Below are positions 1 to 9,020 of a DNA stretch of 64,000 nucleotides, piece after piece. This DNA is from Alteromonas sp. M12 (GTDB taxonomy: Bacteria; Pseudomonadota; Gammaproteobacteria; Enterobacterales; Alteromonadaceae): contig NZ_CP144164.1 of NCBI RefSeq assembly GCF_037478005.1, positions 248,001 to 312,000 of the forward strand, read 5' to 3'. The position numbers were made by a program, and so were the translations under genes. The notes under the pieces were generated by a model, which did no database searches, was not told the DNA's origin, and saw only the letters and a program-made list of their open reading frames with translations. Position 1 is the stretch's first letter. Each line of letters starts with the position of its first letter.

Positions 1-198
1 TTACTTGCAGATGATTCTGAAATGTATGAACGCAATCAGCTTGGTCTACAGGCTCAACAGCCGGCATTTACATATAATGGCCGCGGTGATCACCGTGAAC
101 GGTTAGATGATGACGGATTTTTGGTCGGTGATTCAACTGATGATCTTCCTTCCCGCGGAATTTGGAAGCATTACAAAAAAATGATGGAGGCTCAATGA
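1..198 (+). CDS. Rieske ring-hydroxylating oxygenase alpha subunit, C-terminal fragment
   Basis: The reading frame is open from the first base and stops at 196-198, giving the last 65 residues of a protein that begins outside the window. The tail (ERNQLGLQA near the start, then GDSTDDLPSRGIWKHY and MMEAQ at the end) matches the C-terminal region of alpha subunits of aromatic ring-hydroxylating dioxygenases, which end with a conserved TDE/RG/W stretch. The Rieske and mononuclear iron ligands lie upstream and cannot be seen. The stop codon overlaps the start of the beta subunit gene (ATGA), so the two are translationally coupled. The assignment rests mainly on the beta subunit that follows. No ferredoxin or reductase gene is adjacent. 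Confidence 0.75.
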   Translation, partial: LLADDSEMYERNQLGLQAQQPAFTYNGRGDHRERLDDDGFLVGDSTDDLPSRGIWKHYKKMMEAQ

Positions 199-689
199 TG
201 CTGAGTTCGAAAGTTGATTATGATTTACTTCGAGAAGTAGAGCAATTTTTATATCGTGAGGCTCGTTTAGCTGATGACCGTCAATACAATGACTGGGAGT
301 CTCTGTGGACCGACGACGGGATTTACTGGGTACCAGCCAATGGCGCAGACATTGATCCCGAAACAGAGATGTCAATTATTTACGACAATCGGTCTCGAAT
401 TGCGTTGCGAGTAAGACAATTCTATACAGGAAAACGGTTCATTGTTGAGCCCCCATCCAATCTACGCCGCTTAGTTTCAAACATTGAACTTTTGGAAAGC
501 GAAGGAGAAGAAATTAAAGTGGCTAGCAATGTGATCATTTTTGATTCTGCCACTCGTGGCGACTCCGTTTGGGCCTGTAGCAATTTGCATACTTTACGAC
601 GTGTTGAAGGTGAGTTGAAAATGGCATTCAAAAAAGTCGTTTTGGTCAACAACGACAAAGCACTTAATACTATTTCGTTCTTAATTTAA
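195..689 (+). CDS. Ring-hydroxylating dioxygenase beta subunit
   Basis: A 164-residue protein of the NTF2-like fold that forms the structural subunit of alpha3beta3 Rieske dioxygenases. The pattern EQFLYREARLADDRQYNDW, then LWTDDGIYWVPA, then an IYDNRSRIALRVRQ block is typical of this family, and the length is normal (about 160-190). I chose ATG 195 because GGAGG sits just upstream at 186-190 and the start overlaps the alpha stop; an in-frame start at 162 lies inside the alpha gene and lacks a ribosome site. The electron donor is not encoded nearby; the ferredoxin-reductase-like protein at 42.5 kb is the only candidate reductase in the window. An aromatic or otherwise unsaturated cyclic substrate is implied but not identified. 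Confidence 0.9.
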   Translation: MMLSSKVDYDLLREVEQFLYREARLADDRQYNDWESLWTDDGIYWVPANGADIDPETEMSIIYDNRSRIALRVRQFYTGKRFIVEPPSNLRRLVSNIELLESEGEEIKVASNVIIFDSATRGDSVWACSNLHTLRRVEGELKMAFKKVVLVNNDKALNTISFLI

Positions 690-1823
690 CAACGAACTTA
701 GCTAGTTAAAACTATTTTCATATAGTGGCGTCAAACGCCGCTTAGCAATTTTGCTAAGCGGCTAAAAACGCATTTCAAATAACAATTCAAACGTTGCTTC
801 TTTAACACCTTAGAAGCAATCGGCTCGTGGCTTTCCTCTCATAAAAGTTAAATCGATAATATCAATCTACACTCTTCACATTTTACACTCTAGACATGTA
901 TTTATAATCGTTTGTAAACGGCGGAGAGTGTAAACCGCACTTGGTGGACATGTTTAAAAAAAGCCAAAACGCAGTAACCTGATAAACTCACAATCATAAT
1001 GTACCCGACTACTCACCAAGATAAACGATTTGCATTAAAGAGTAGCTCGATGATAGCTGAGTAAATAAGGACCTATGAACAATCACAATACAGAGTAATC
1101 TGGAAGTTATATTGTTTAGAGATCAAGTGATAATTTCCAACATCATTGCAAATTTTTCACGTTAATGTGAAGGAAAATATTTAAGGGGCAATTCGACTGG
1201 CTTTGAGGTCGGATTACCCCCTAGGCATTTAGAGTTTTTTAATCAAATACAAAGATAGATGAAATAACGCACTTTTTAACTTTTATGCTGAGAATGAGAT
1301 TAGGCCAGAATGCCTTTTGAATTATTGGTATGGGGCATATTCGCGATGCATTGTTTATACCGAATCAGCAAGTAACATCGACGTGTACCCCCCAAAAAAG
1401 CAATCCAATCTCCCGTACTATTGAGACCAGAAGGTATATTGAAAATGGTTGGATAGTCACTGAGAAATAACTACGCCGCCTATTAGAATCTAATTATTTT
1501 ATTCATAATTTCTAGATTCTATGATTACCCTCATCATTTTTAAATGCATTCAATGGTGATAATTCACATACTTATTTTAAAGAAAATACAGGCCTAAATT
1601 CAATTAGCAACCGATGAAATTGTAAATCCACCTCCGAAACTTATATATATATATCTGATTTAAAAAGGAAAATATATTTATTTAATTTAATGTTAATAAA
1701 GTATTAATTAAATTGGCAAGATCATATATGATATATCATAGACTGATGTGATGGTTTTTTTTGTTGCTTAATCTATTTAAAACTATCGCTAATTTGACGA
1801 ACATTTCATCAAGAGTAAAAACA
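690..1823. other. 1.1-kb intergenic region with hairpins, no gene recognised
   Basis: No convincing coding frame lies between the dioxygenase beta gene and the first TonB receptor; the sequence is AT-rich with frequent stops. Besides the hairpin at 737-762 it holds an imperfect 13-bp inverted repeat (1185-1197 with 1208-1220, one mismatch and one GT pair, loop of 10) and a perfect 14-bp palindrome TATGATATATCATA at 1727-1740. The palindrome lies 84 bases before the receptor start and overlaps a weak promoter-like TTGGCA (1713-1718). It is a candidate operator for an unknown repressor. Confidence 0.45.
737..762 (+). terminator. Perfect 12-bp inverted repeat after the dioxygenase genes
   Basis: The sequence gccgcttagcaa is followed after two bases by its exact reverse complement. 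It lies 48 bases after the beta subunit stop and is a plausible transcription terminator, although the run of T expected after it is absent (taaaaacg follows). Confidence 0.5.
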
Positions 1824-3977
1824 ATGATTAAGAGTTTTAACCGTTTAACATTTGCCGTCACTATAGTGACATTATCGAGCGTTGCACCAACAGCAGCCTT
1901 AGCAGTAAAAGCTGAAAATGTAGAAGACGCTTTAGAATCAAACTCGGAGTTTGAAGTGATTACCGTTTCAGCTAGGAAAAAGGGAAAAGGCGAATCCGCT
2001 CAAAAAGTACCCATTTCACTTACCGGAATGAGTGGAGAAATGATTGAGAGGAGGTTCGTAAAAGATTTAACCGACGTTGGAAATATCGCACCAAATGTAA
2101 AGTTAACACCTGTAGGTAGTCTGCCTGGTACCGCTGGCTTTTTTATCCGCGGAATGGGCGTGTTTAGCTCTATTCCTTCAGATGAATCAGCTGTAGGAGT
2201 CATCGTTGATGGTGTGTACTTAGGTGTCAATGCTGGCTCATTGACCAACCTTTTTGACACTGAAACAGTAGAAATATTGCGAGGACCGCAAGGTACTTTA
2301 TTTGGCCGTAATGTCACTGGAGGCGCTGTTGTTGTATCAAGTCGTCGCCCAGCGGCAGAATTAGATTTTAAGGCTCGTGTACGTATAGGAACTGATGGTG
2401 AAAGAAGTTTCGATATCGCAACTGGAAATACTCTAAGCGATGACGTACTAGGACGTGTTGCTTTAGGGTATCAAAAGAACGGAGACTACTTTGAGAATGT
2501 CGCCGGCCCCAATAGAGGTGAAGCCACGAGTCGTTATATCCGTCCAAGTGTTACGTTTCAGGTTAACGAAGATTTAGATATTACTTTCATTGCTGAATAT
2601 TCCGATTTCGATGGGGATGGGGTGGTTAGTCGTAATGTCAACTCAGATCTCACCGGAACCCTTGGTGATCATCAGGTAATTTCAGATCTTGATTCTCAGG
2701 CTGAATATGAGATTAATCAATTGATTGCTGATGTGGACTGGAGACTTGGAGAGGGAACACTTAAGTTTATTGGTTCTTGGCGAAGTGCTGAAGTTGGAGC
2801 TGAATTAGATGCTGATGGGACGAATCTAGAAAATTTTAAAGTGCACTCAAACGATCCATGGTTAATTAATCAAGAACAGACCAGTTTAGAGTTGCGCTAT
2901 TACACACCTATCAGTGATATTGCAGAAATGACAGTGGGCGGATTTTATTTTAGTCAAGACATAGATTATTCAGAATCTAGAACAATTAATACGCCCGCCA
3001 CACCTAATTTTGACATCTTTCAAGGCGCTGGAGGTATTCTCGATCATTATTCATGGGCTTTATTCGCGCAAGGAGATATCAATATAACCGAATCGTTGAC
3101 GATCAGCTTAGGGTCTCGTTATACCTATGAAGAAAAAGAAGCAGACGTGGCAAGTTTTGGTTCTTGTGACGACTTTGGTAAAAATTGTAATTATGATTTT
3201 AGTAATAAAGATGATTGGAGCTTTATCAGTGCTTACACTGGACTTAATTGGTCAATTAATAAAGATTTAAATGCCTACTCCAGTTGGACTCGAAGTTTTC
3301 GAAGTGGTGGATATAACCTCAGAAATACGGCTCCTAATAGTCCTGGACCTTATAACGAGGAACAACTTGATGCTTATGAAATTGGCTTTAAGACGGAATG
3401 GCCTGAATATGCTATCCGCTTTAATTCATCGCTATTTTATAATGACTACACAGATCTTCAGCGAACGATTCAAACTTCAGGAAGTTCTGGCGTAATTCAG
3501 ACCAAGTTAAATGCTGCAGACGCAACGATCAAAGGGATAGAAATAGAGTTTTCGATACTATTGTTTGAGGGATTACGCATTGACCTTTCTGGAGGTTTAC
3601 TTGATGCCAAATATGACCGCTTCGAAGGCGGAGATGTCAATTTTAAACTCCCCAATGTCCCAGAAAAAAGTGGAAATATCTCAATTACTTATAACACTTT
3701 CATTGGTGAAGGCGAACTAGAGGGTAGGTGGTCTACTACATACACAGATAGTCAAGCAGGAGATGTTTCTAACACCGCAGCTATAGACTTAGATGAATAT
3801 ACGTTTAGTGATGCATCTTTGGCTTACATATTACCCAGTGGCAATACTCGAGTTTCACTATACGTTAAAAATATTACAGACAAAGAGTACGTTAACTTTG
3901 CTTTAGGAGGCTTAAATACTTATTGGGGGCTGTCTAAACCTAGACAAGTAGGAATTGAAGTGAGTTATCAATACTAG
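1824..3977 (+). CDS. TonB-dependent outer-membrane receptor (first of three)
   Basis: A 717-residue outer-membrane receptor that would import a scarce or bulky ligand using TonB energy. It begins with a signal peptide (MIKSFNRLTFAVTIVTLSS... ending near TAALA), followed by a TonB box (FEVITVSARKK), a plug domain with DGVYLG and the highly conserved VEILRGPQGTLFGRN motif, and a long beta-barrel ending in an aromatic residue (SYQY), as needed for barrel assembly. I prefer ATG 1824 because the signal peptide starts there; the frame stays open upstream to a TTG at 1761. This receptor type is frequent in catabolic clusters for steroids, terpenoids and aromatics. It is followed at once by an acyl-CoA ligase. 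The ligand cannot be deduced. Confidence 0.92.
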   Translation: MIKSFNRLTFAVTIVTLSSVAPTAALAVKAENVEDALESNSEFEVITVSARKKGKGESAQKVPISLTGMSGEMIERRFVKDLTDVGNIAPNVKLTPVGSLPGTAGFFIRGMGVFSSIPSDESAVGVIVDGVYLGVNAGSLTNLFDTETVEILRGPQGTLFGRNVTGGAVVVSSRRPAAELDFKARVRIGTDGERSFDIATGNTLSDDVLGRVALGYQKNGDYFENVAGPNRGEATSRYIRPSVTFQVNEDLDITFIAEYSDFDGDGVVSRNVNSDLTGTLGDHQVISDLDSQAEYEINQLIADVDWRLGEGTLKFIGSWRSAEVGAELDADGTNLENFKVHSNDPWLINQEQTSLELRYYTPISDIAEMTVGGFYFSQDIDYSESRTINTPATPNFDIFQGAGGILDHYSWALFAQGDINITESLTISLGSRYTYEEKEADVASFGSCDDFGKNCNYDFSNKDDWSFISAYTGLNWSINKDLNAYSSWTRSFRSGGYNLRNTAPNSPGPYNEEQLDAYEIGFKTEWPEYAIRFNSSLFYNDYTDLQRTIQTSGSSGVIQTKLNAADATIKGIEIEFSILLFEGLRIDLSGGLLDAKYDRFEGGDVNFKLPNVPEKSGNISITYNTFIGEGELEGRWSTTYTDSQAGDVSNTAAIDLDEYTFSDASLAYILPSGNTRVSLYVKNITDKEYVNFALGGLNTYWGLSKPRQVGIEVSYQY

Positions 3978-3992
3978 GTTAACTTTATGCTG

Positions 3993-4017
3993 GGTAGTCA
4001 TAAATATGATGACTACC
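3993..4017 (+). repeat. 9-bp hairpin between TonB receptor and ligase genes
   Basis: GGTAGTCAT and ATGACTACC flank a 7-base loop within the 70-base gap between the receptor and the ligase. No T-run follows, so it may attenuate or protect the transcript rather than end it. Confidence 0.4.
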
Positions 4018-4047
4018 TGATTAAATAAACGTAAGAGAGAAGCCAAT

Positions 4048-5622
4048 ATGCTAGTAAGAGACTTAATTAGGCGCAATGCGGCGAACAAACCGAAGAGTGT
4101 GGCATACATTTGTGGAAATCGTCGAGCTAATTTTGGTCAAATGGATAGCCGTTCAGATAAAGCAGCGGCAGCCATGGCTGGATTGGGACTGAGCGCGGGA
4201 GAAGCCACAGGTATTTTAGCACCAGAGAGCATCGAAGTTTATGAACACTTTTACGCCTGTTTTAAAATGGGCGCAATTCGGACGGGGTTGAATCGTCGTT
4301 TTAGTAGTAGTGAATTAATTCATGTGGTTAAAGATGCGGGAGTAAGATTGATTCTAGCACATTCAGACTGTCAGGATTTATTACTAAGTGTGGCAGACCA
4401 ACTGGCTGAATTGGGGGTGAAATTAATAGGTTATGGTGGTCCTCATAATCTAACTTATGATTATGAGCATTTATTATCTGAAACGACAGAAAAGTATTGC
4501 TCACCAGCTGTTGATGCGGATTCACCGGCCATATATACCTATACATCGGGCACAACGGGCAATCCTAAAGGTGTAGTGATATCAGACAAGGCAGTACGAA
4601 CAGTTATTGAAGGAGCACCGGCCAGCTTTGGGTTTTCGTCAGATGATATATTTTATTGCCCACTTGCAAATGCGTGGGCGGCGGTGGTGGCAAACTTATT
4701 AGGTCTTTGCAATGGGATGACTACGGCAATTCCTGATAAAGAATATGAGACAAAATGCTTCATTGAAGAGGTTAAATCATTAAAAGTCACCATATTCTTG
4801 CTAGCGCCGACGATGCTTCAATGGTTATTGGATGCATTGGCAGAGAGTGACAGCGATATGGACAGTGTAAGAATGGTTATGTACGGTTCTGCACCGGCGT
4901 CACCTAAACTAATTGAAGCAGTATCGAAGCGATTCAAATGTGGTTTGTTGCAGGCGTATGGTGTTTCGGAGACCTGTGCGGGATGGATAACAAATTTAAC
5001 ACCAAGGGATCACAAAAAAGGATTGGAGGAGAAGCCAAAACTTTTGCAGTCAGCAGGTCGTGCGCCGTCATATTTTGATTTGTCGATACGGGATGAAAAT
5101 GGTATTGAAGTGTCTCAGGGCGAAATAGGGGAAGTATGGGTTCGCAGCGATTGCATCATGAATGGTTACTTGAACCTACCAGAACAAACAAAAGAAGTAC
5201 TTAAAGAAGATGGTTGGTTGATCACCAATGATATGGGTATGCAGGATGAAGAAGGTTATTTGTATCTAAAAGATCGCCGCAAATTTATGATAGTTACAGG
5301 GGGGATCAACGTGTTTCCTGCCCATGTTGAAGCGGTCATTTCGAGTCACGAAAGCATCGCAGAAATAGCTGTGGTGGGAGTCCCACACAAGGTTTGGGGA
5401 GAAGCTGTGGTAGCGGTAATTTATCCGCGTCCCGGTTTTGAGGGAGTGACTCAATACGAGTTGTTAGAATATTGCAAAGATAAATTGGGCAAAGTCATGA
5501 TGCCTAAGTACATCCACCTAGTCAGCGAACCGTTGCCGAAATCAGTTAATTTAAAGATACAAAAACACTTAATACAAGATTGGTTTGTACAAGACCCTAG
5601 TTTGTTGCCGGCTACTTTTTAA
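4048..5622 (+). CDS. Acyl-CoA ligase, AMP-binding family (first of three)
   Basis: A 524-residue adenylate-forming enzyme that would activate a carboxylic acid with ATP and CoA in the cytoplasm. The AMP-binding P-loop motif YTSGTTGNPKG occurs near residue 165, the A5 region reads YGVSE, and the hinge region DRRKFMIVTGGINVFP near residue 410 is clear. The C-terminal catalytic-lysine motif is unusual: LPKSVNLKIQKHL, where the usual glycine before the lysine is leucine. It is preceded by a GAGAGA ribosome site and lies 70 bases after the TonB receptor, suggesting co-expression with uptake. The substrate may be the imported acid or a cleaved side chain. Family is certain, substrate unknown. Confidence 0.92.
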   Translation: MLVRDLIRRNAANKPKSVAYICGNRRANFGQMDSRSDKAAAAMAGLGLSAGEATGILAPESIEVYEHFYACFKMGAIRTGLNRRFSSSELIHVVKDAGVRLILAHSDCQDLLLSVADQLAELGVKLIGYGGPHNLTYDYEHLLSETTEKYCSPAVDADSPAIYTYTSGTTGNPKGVVISDKAVRTVIEGAPASFGFSSDDIFYCPLANAWAAVVANLLGLCNGMTTAIPDKEYETKCFIEEVKSLKVTIFLLAPTMLQWLLDALAESDSDMDSVRMVMYGSAPASPKLIEAVSKRFKCGLLQAYGVSETCAGWITNLTPRDHKKGLEEKPKLLQSAGRAPSYFDLSIRDENGIEVSQGEIGEVWVRSDCIMNGYLNLPEQTKEVLKEDGWLITNDMGMQDEEGYLYLKDRRKFMIVTGGINVFPAHVEAVISSHESIAEIAVVGVPHKVWGEAVVAVIYPRPGFEGVTQYELLEYCKDKLGKVMMPKYIHLVSEPLPKSVNLKIQKHLIQDWFVQDPSLLPATF

Positions 5623-5941
5623 TTTTTTCAAGTAACGCTTTTCTAGATTGGGAAGGGAACTGGTGCAGGAAACGCCTTCTAATAACGTTAGTTTGTACTC
5701 TGTTTCTTTTAGTTGTGAGGGCACTTAAACGTTAATTAATAAGGTGCTTCTGGACAGAAAAATCTCACTGAGTTAGTAAAGCCGAATAGCAGAGGGGGAA
5801 ACTCACGATAAATACATTCAAACTTTATTTTAATTGCCAATAAACTGACATGAAAGAATTAAAGTCGGGGGCTGTAATTAGCGTTTTTTATTTATAAAAA
5901 TTAAATAATGTCAATAATTAGTTCTTTATTAGGAGACTGAA
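5623..5941. other. Intergenic region of 319 bases
   Basis: AT-rich spacer between the ligase and the racemase. I see no gene, strong terminator or clear operator. A good ribosome site (AGGAGA) lies at the right end just before the racemase start. Confidence 0.5.
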
Positions 5942-7069
5942 ATGGGGCCGTTGCAAGGTGTTCGTGTCATTGAACTTGTCGGGCTGGGTCCTGGCCCATT
6001 TGTAGGCATGATGTTAGCTGATATGGGAGCTGAAGTGATTGCCGTTGACCGTATTTCTAAATCGGAAGCTCCACAATTGAAAGTGGATATCCACCGACGG
6101 GGTAAAAAATCGATTATATTAGACTTAAAGCAAAGCAGGGATAAAGACATATTATTAATGCTTTGCAAAAGCGCAGATGCCATCTTTGAGGGCTTCCGAC
6201 CTGGAGTAGCAGAAAAACTTGGGATAGGCCCCGATATTTGTATGGCCGTTAATCCTAAACTGGTTTACGGCAGAATGACCGGTTGGGGGCAAGATGGCCC
6301 ACTTGCAAATGTCGCAGGTCATGACATCAACTACATTGCTTTAACAGGGGCCTTACACGCAATTGGTTTTGATGGGGAATTACCTACACCTCCATTGAAT
6401 TTGGTTGGTGACTATGCAGGTGGAATGTTTTTAGCATTTGGAATGGTTTGTGCAATTCTTAATGCCCGTCAGACCGGAAATGGGCAAATTGTTGATGCTG
6501 CGATGGTAGACGGGGTTAATACCTTAATGAGTCTCTTTCACTCGTTGCACGCTAGTGATATGTGGCGAAAAGAGCGAAGCAGTAACTTTCTAGATGGCGG
6601 TGCTCCTTATTACCGAGTGTATAAGACTAGCGATGACAAATACGTTTCTTTAGGTGCTATAGAAAAGCAATTTATGCGTATCTTTATTGAGAAAGCTAAA
6701 CTTCCCGATGCTGTCTTGGAAGCCCACCAAGATCCTAAAAAATGGCCCATTGTCAGTGATATATTAACTAAGACTTTTCTAACCAAAACTCAAAAGCAAT
6801 GGTGCGATTTGTTAGAAGGGACGGATGCTTGCTTTGCGCCTGTTTTACCTTTTTGGGAGGCTGCTGAACACCCTGCAAATTCCAAACGCCAGGGGTTCAT
6901 GACCTTAGATGGTGTTGTGCAACCATCACCCGCACCTCGCTTTTCAAATACACCCTGCAAGGTTGATTTAATGCTGAAGAAACCAGGACAGCATAGTAAG
7001 AGTATATTGCGTTCTTTGGGTTTCGACGACAGTTTTATCAACGCATTTTTGAAGCATTCTCAGAGTTGA
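5942..7069 (+). CDS. Alpha-methylacyl-CoA racemase (CoA-transferase family III fold)
   Basis: A 375-residue protein of the CaiB/BaiF fold. Within it are the residues that define alpha-methylacyl-CoA racemases rather than transferases: His127 and the following Asp in AGHDINYIALTG, Asp157 in NLVGDYAGG, and Glu241 in LGAIEKQF. These positions agree almost exactly with the mycobacterial racemase MCR (H126, D156, E241, from memory). Such enzymes invert 2-methylacyl-CoA esters so that stereospecific acyl-CoA dehydrogenases can act, and they serve in the breakdown of sterol side chains, pristane and other methyl-branched chains. This is the best clue in the window to a methyl-branched substrate. The start ATG has an AGGAGA site 5 bases upstream. 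Confidence 0.88.
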   Translation: MGPLQGVRVIELVGLGPGPFVGMMLADMGAEVIAVDRISKSEAPQLKVDIHRRGKKSIILDLKQSRDKDILLMLCKSADAIFEGFRPGVAEKLGIGPDICMAVNPKLVYGRMTGWGQDGPLANVAGHDINYIALTGALHAIGFDGELPTPPLNLVGDYAGGMFLAFGMVCAILNARQTGNGQIVDAAMVDGVNTLMSLFHSLHASDMWRKERSSNFLDGGAPYYRVYKTSDDKYVSLGAIEKQFMRIFIEKAKLPDAVLEAHQDPKKWPIVSDILTKTFLTKTQKQWCDLLEGTDACFAPVLPFWEAAEHPANSKRQGFMTLDGVVQPSPAPRFSNTPCKVDLMLKKPGQHSKSILRSLGFDDSFINAFLKHSQS

Positions 7070-7445
7070 CGATTAAATGCTTTGTTTATCGGTGACAAAA
7101 GAAAATGTTTAAAGGCTTTAAGATAGCTAGTGGTAGATTACCCAGTTAAGTAGTTAGTGAAATAAAACTTTACTCCGAAGAATGTGACGAAGAAGGTATG
7201 GTGTTGTGATCTGTTTTTGAAGAGCTCAGAGTTTTGAGTTCTTAGCAGAACATAAATCGATGGCAAATTGTGCTATACAGGAAAATGTGGAATTTAAAAT
7301 ACATTTTTCACCTCATAAATTGTATGTTAGTTTTCTTTTATCAAGGTTATATTTTTAATTCGCTTCAGTTTAAACTTTGAGTAGCGAGGTTCATACCCTA
7401 ATATATCCGTAAATATTAGTTTCTAAAATAAAAGAGTTTATACAA
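7070..7445. other. Intergenic region of 376 bases upstream of the GntR gene
   Basis: AT-rich spacer between the racemase and the regulator. No coding frame or strong hairpin was seen; it presumably holds the promoter of the GntR gene. Confidence 0.4.
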
Positions 7446-8129
7446 TTGAACACATTGCCCTCTGATCTAGTTAGTTTTATTTTTGAAAAATTACAAGAAA
7501 AAATTATAAACGGTTCCTATGAATCCGATCAAAAACTAGTAATTTCACAGATAGCAAAAGAATTTAATATGAGCATTATTCCAGTTAGGGAAGCGCTGGC
7601 TAAATTGAGTACTGTCGGCCTAGTGGTATTCACTCCTAATCATGGTTACCGTGTATCACCAAATCTATCTCAAAAGGAATTTGTGGATCTTTTTTATACT
7701 AGACTCATTATCGATATCGCTGCGATACCTAGCTTAATAAGTAACGTTACCCCTAAAGACATAGAAAAATTAAAACAATTAAATGCAAATATGGCCAATA
7801 ATGTTTACGGTAGCGATCATTACGAGCAATTCAAAAAATTCATGGTATTGAACGCTGAATTTCATCGAATTTTAATCTTAATATCACGTAATAAGTATTT
7901 GCAAAAACTGTATTCTGAACTATACATAGAAATGTTTATTTCCCGCCATATTATTAACTCGGATATTGGTTTTGAAAAGTTGGTTCATGGTCATGATAAA
8001 ATTATTAGCGCGTTGGAAAGTAGAGATGCTTCTGCTTTAAAACAAGAATATATAGATCATCTAAATGAAGGTGTTAATTTGATCTTTGGCTATAGATCTA
8101 ACATCAAATTAGATTCAGGGGTTTTATAA
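7446..8129 (+). CDS. GntR-family transcriptional regulator with FCD domain
   Basis: A 227-residue regulator. Residues 10-75 form a winged helix with the GntR hallmark IINGSYESDQKLVISQIAKE followed by SIIPVREALAKLSTVGLV. Residues 85-215 resemble the all-helical FCD ligand domain, with the conserved Asp/Arg start (FYTRLIIDIAAIPSL) and NAEFHRILILIS. FCD regulators bind small carboxylic acids or acyl-CoA and are released from DNA by them. The start is a TTG at 7446 preceded by AAAGAG; no ATG fits. It stands alone between the racemase and a convergent gene and may control the first receptor or the racemase block. Confidence 0.88.
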   Translation: MNTLPSDLVSFIFEKLQEKIINGSYESDQKLVISQIAKEFNMSIIPVREALAKLSTVGLVVFTPNHGYRVSPNLSQKEFVDLFYTRLIIDIAAIPSLISNVTPKDIEKLKQLNANMANNVYGSDHYEQFKKFMVLNAEFHRILILISRNKYLQKLYSELYIEMFISRHIINSDIGFEKLVHGHDKIISALESRDASALKQEYIDHLNEGVNLIFGYRSNIKLDSGVL

Positions 8130-8175
8130 TTTTTAGTTTTTAATCAGTTAATTCTGTCTCAATTCTTAAAAAAGC

Positions 8176-8206
8176 AGGCTGCTTTTAACCTTATATTGAG
8201 CAGCCT
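8176..8206 (-). terminator. Rho-independent terminator for the minus-strand SDR operon
   Basis: AGGCTGCT and AGCAGCCT form an 8-bp stem with a 15-base loop. Read on the minus strand the stem is followed by a run of six T (gcttttttaag). It lies 14 bases after the SDR stop. Confidence 0.7.
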
Positions 8207-8219
8207 ACACTCATTCACA

Positions 8220-8963
8220 TTAACCAATCCCCATCCCACCTGATACACCTAGTACTTCACCAGTAATAAATCCTGCTTCATCTGAAGCTAGAAATACAAC
8301 CGCAGCGGCTACTTCTTCGGGTGTGCCAAGTCTCCCCAACAGGGTTGCGCCAGTCATTGCATCCAGCAATTTATTTCCGCCATTGGCCACAGCTTTTTGT
8401 AGTAAAGGGGTGTCTATCGGGCCGGGAGCAATAACGTTAGCGGTAATCCCTTTACGACCGTTTTCTCTTGCAATAGATTTCGTAAAAGCATGCACGCCAC
8501 CTTTAGCTGCGGCATAGATAGATCCGCCACGAGACCCCATACGGCCAGCCTCTGATGAAATATTTATGATCCGACCGAAGCCTTTTTCTTGCATGGAAGG
8601 CAGCGCTGCATGTGTGGTTGCAAACACTGCTTCTAGGTTTATCGTCAAAAGGTAACGCCAATCTTCAATAGTTGTTTTTGTAAAAAATGCGTGTTGGTCC
8701 ATTCCTGCATTATTTACAAGGATATCAAATGGCCCGTATTTACAAACTGTATCATGGGTTTCTTGAAGATTCATCAGGTCAAAAATAACTGAGGTAGCTC
8801 CGGTTTCAGCACATAATGCTTTAGCTGATTCTTCATCTCGAGCTGCAAATACTACATTGTAACCTTTAAGACACAAGGCGCGCACTATAGCAGCGCCAAT
8901 CCCTTTTGAACCTCCGGTTACGAAGGCACGCTTTGCACTATGTGTATTTTGTTGTGAACTCAT
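8220..8963 (-). CDS. Short-chain dehydrogenase/reductase
   Basis: A 247-residue classical SDR. The NAD(P) motif TGGSKGIG lies near residue 16, NNAG near residue 86, the catalytic Ser near 139 and YAAAK near 152; the C-terminal GEVLGVSGGMG is typical of FabG-like enzymes. It would oxidise or reduce a hydroxyl/keto group, for example a 3-hydroxyacyl-CoA or a ring alcohol. A ribosome site AAAGGA lies 7 bases before the start. It is the second gene of a two-gene minus-strand unit after the crotonase (57-base gap) and ends at a terminator. The substrate cannot be told from sequence. Confidence 0.92.
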   Translation of the reverse strand: MSSQQNTHSAKRAFVTGGSKGIGAAIVRALCLKGYNVVFAARDEESAKALCAETGATSVIFDLMNLQETHDTVCKYGPFDILVNNAGMDQHAFFTKTTIEDWRYLLTINLEAVFATTHAALPSMQEKGFGRIINISSEAGRMGSRGGSIYAAAKGGVHAFTKSIARENGRKGITANVIAPGPIDTPLLQKAVANGGNKLLDAMTGATLLGRLGTPEEVAAAVVFLASDEAGFITGEVLGVSGGMGIG

Positions 8964-9020
8964 TTTTTATCCTTTATTTGTCTGATAGCATCTAATTTGC
9001 AAATCCAAATTCAGATCGCT

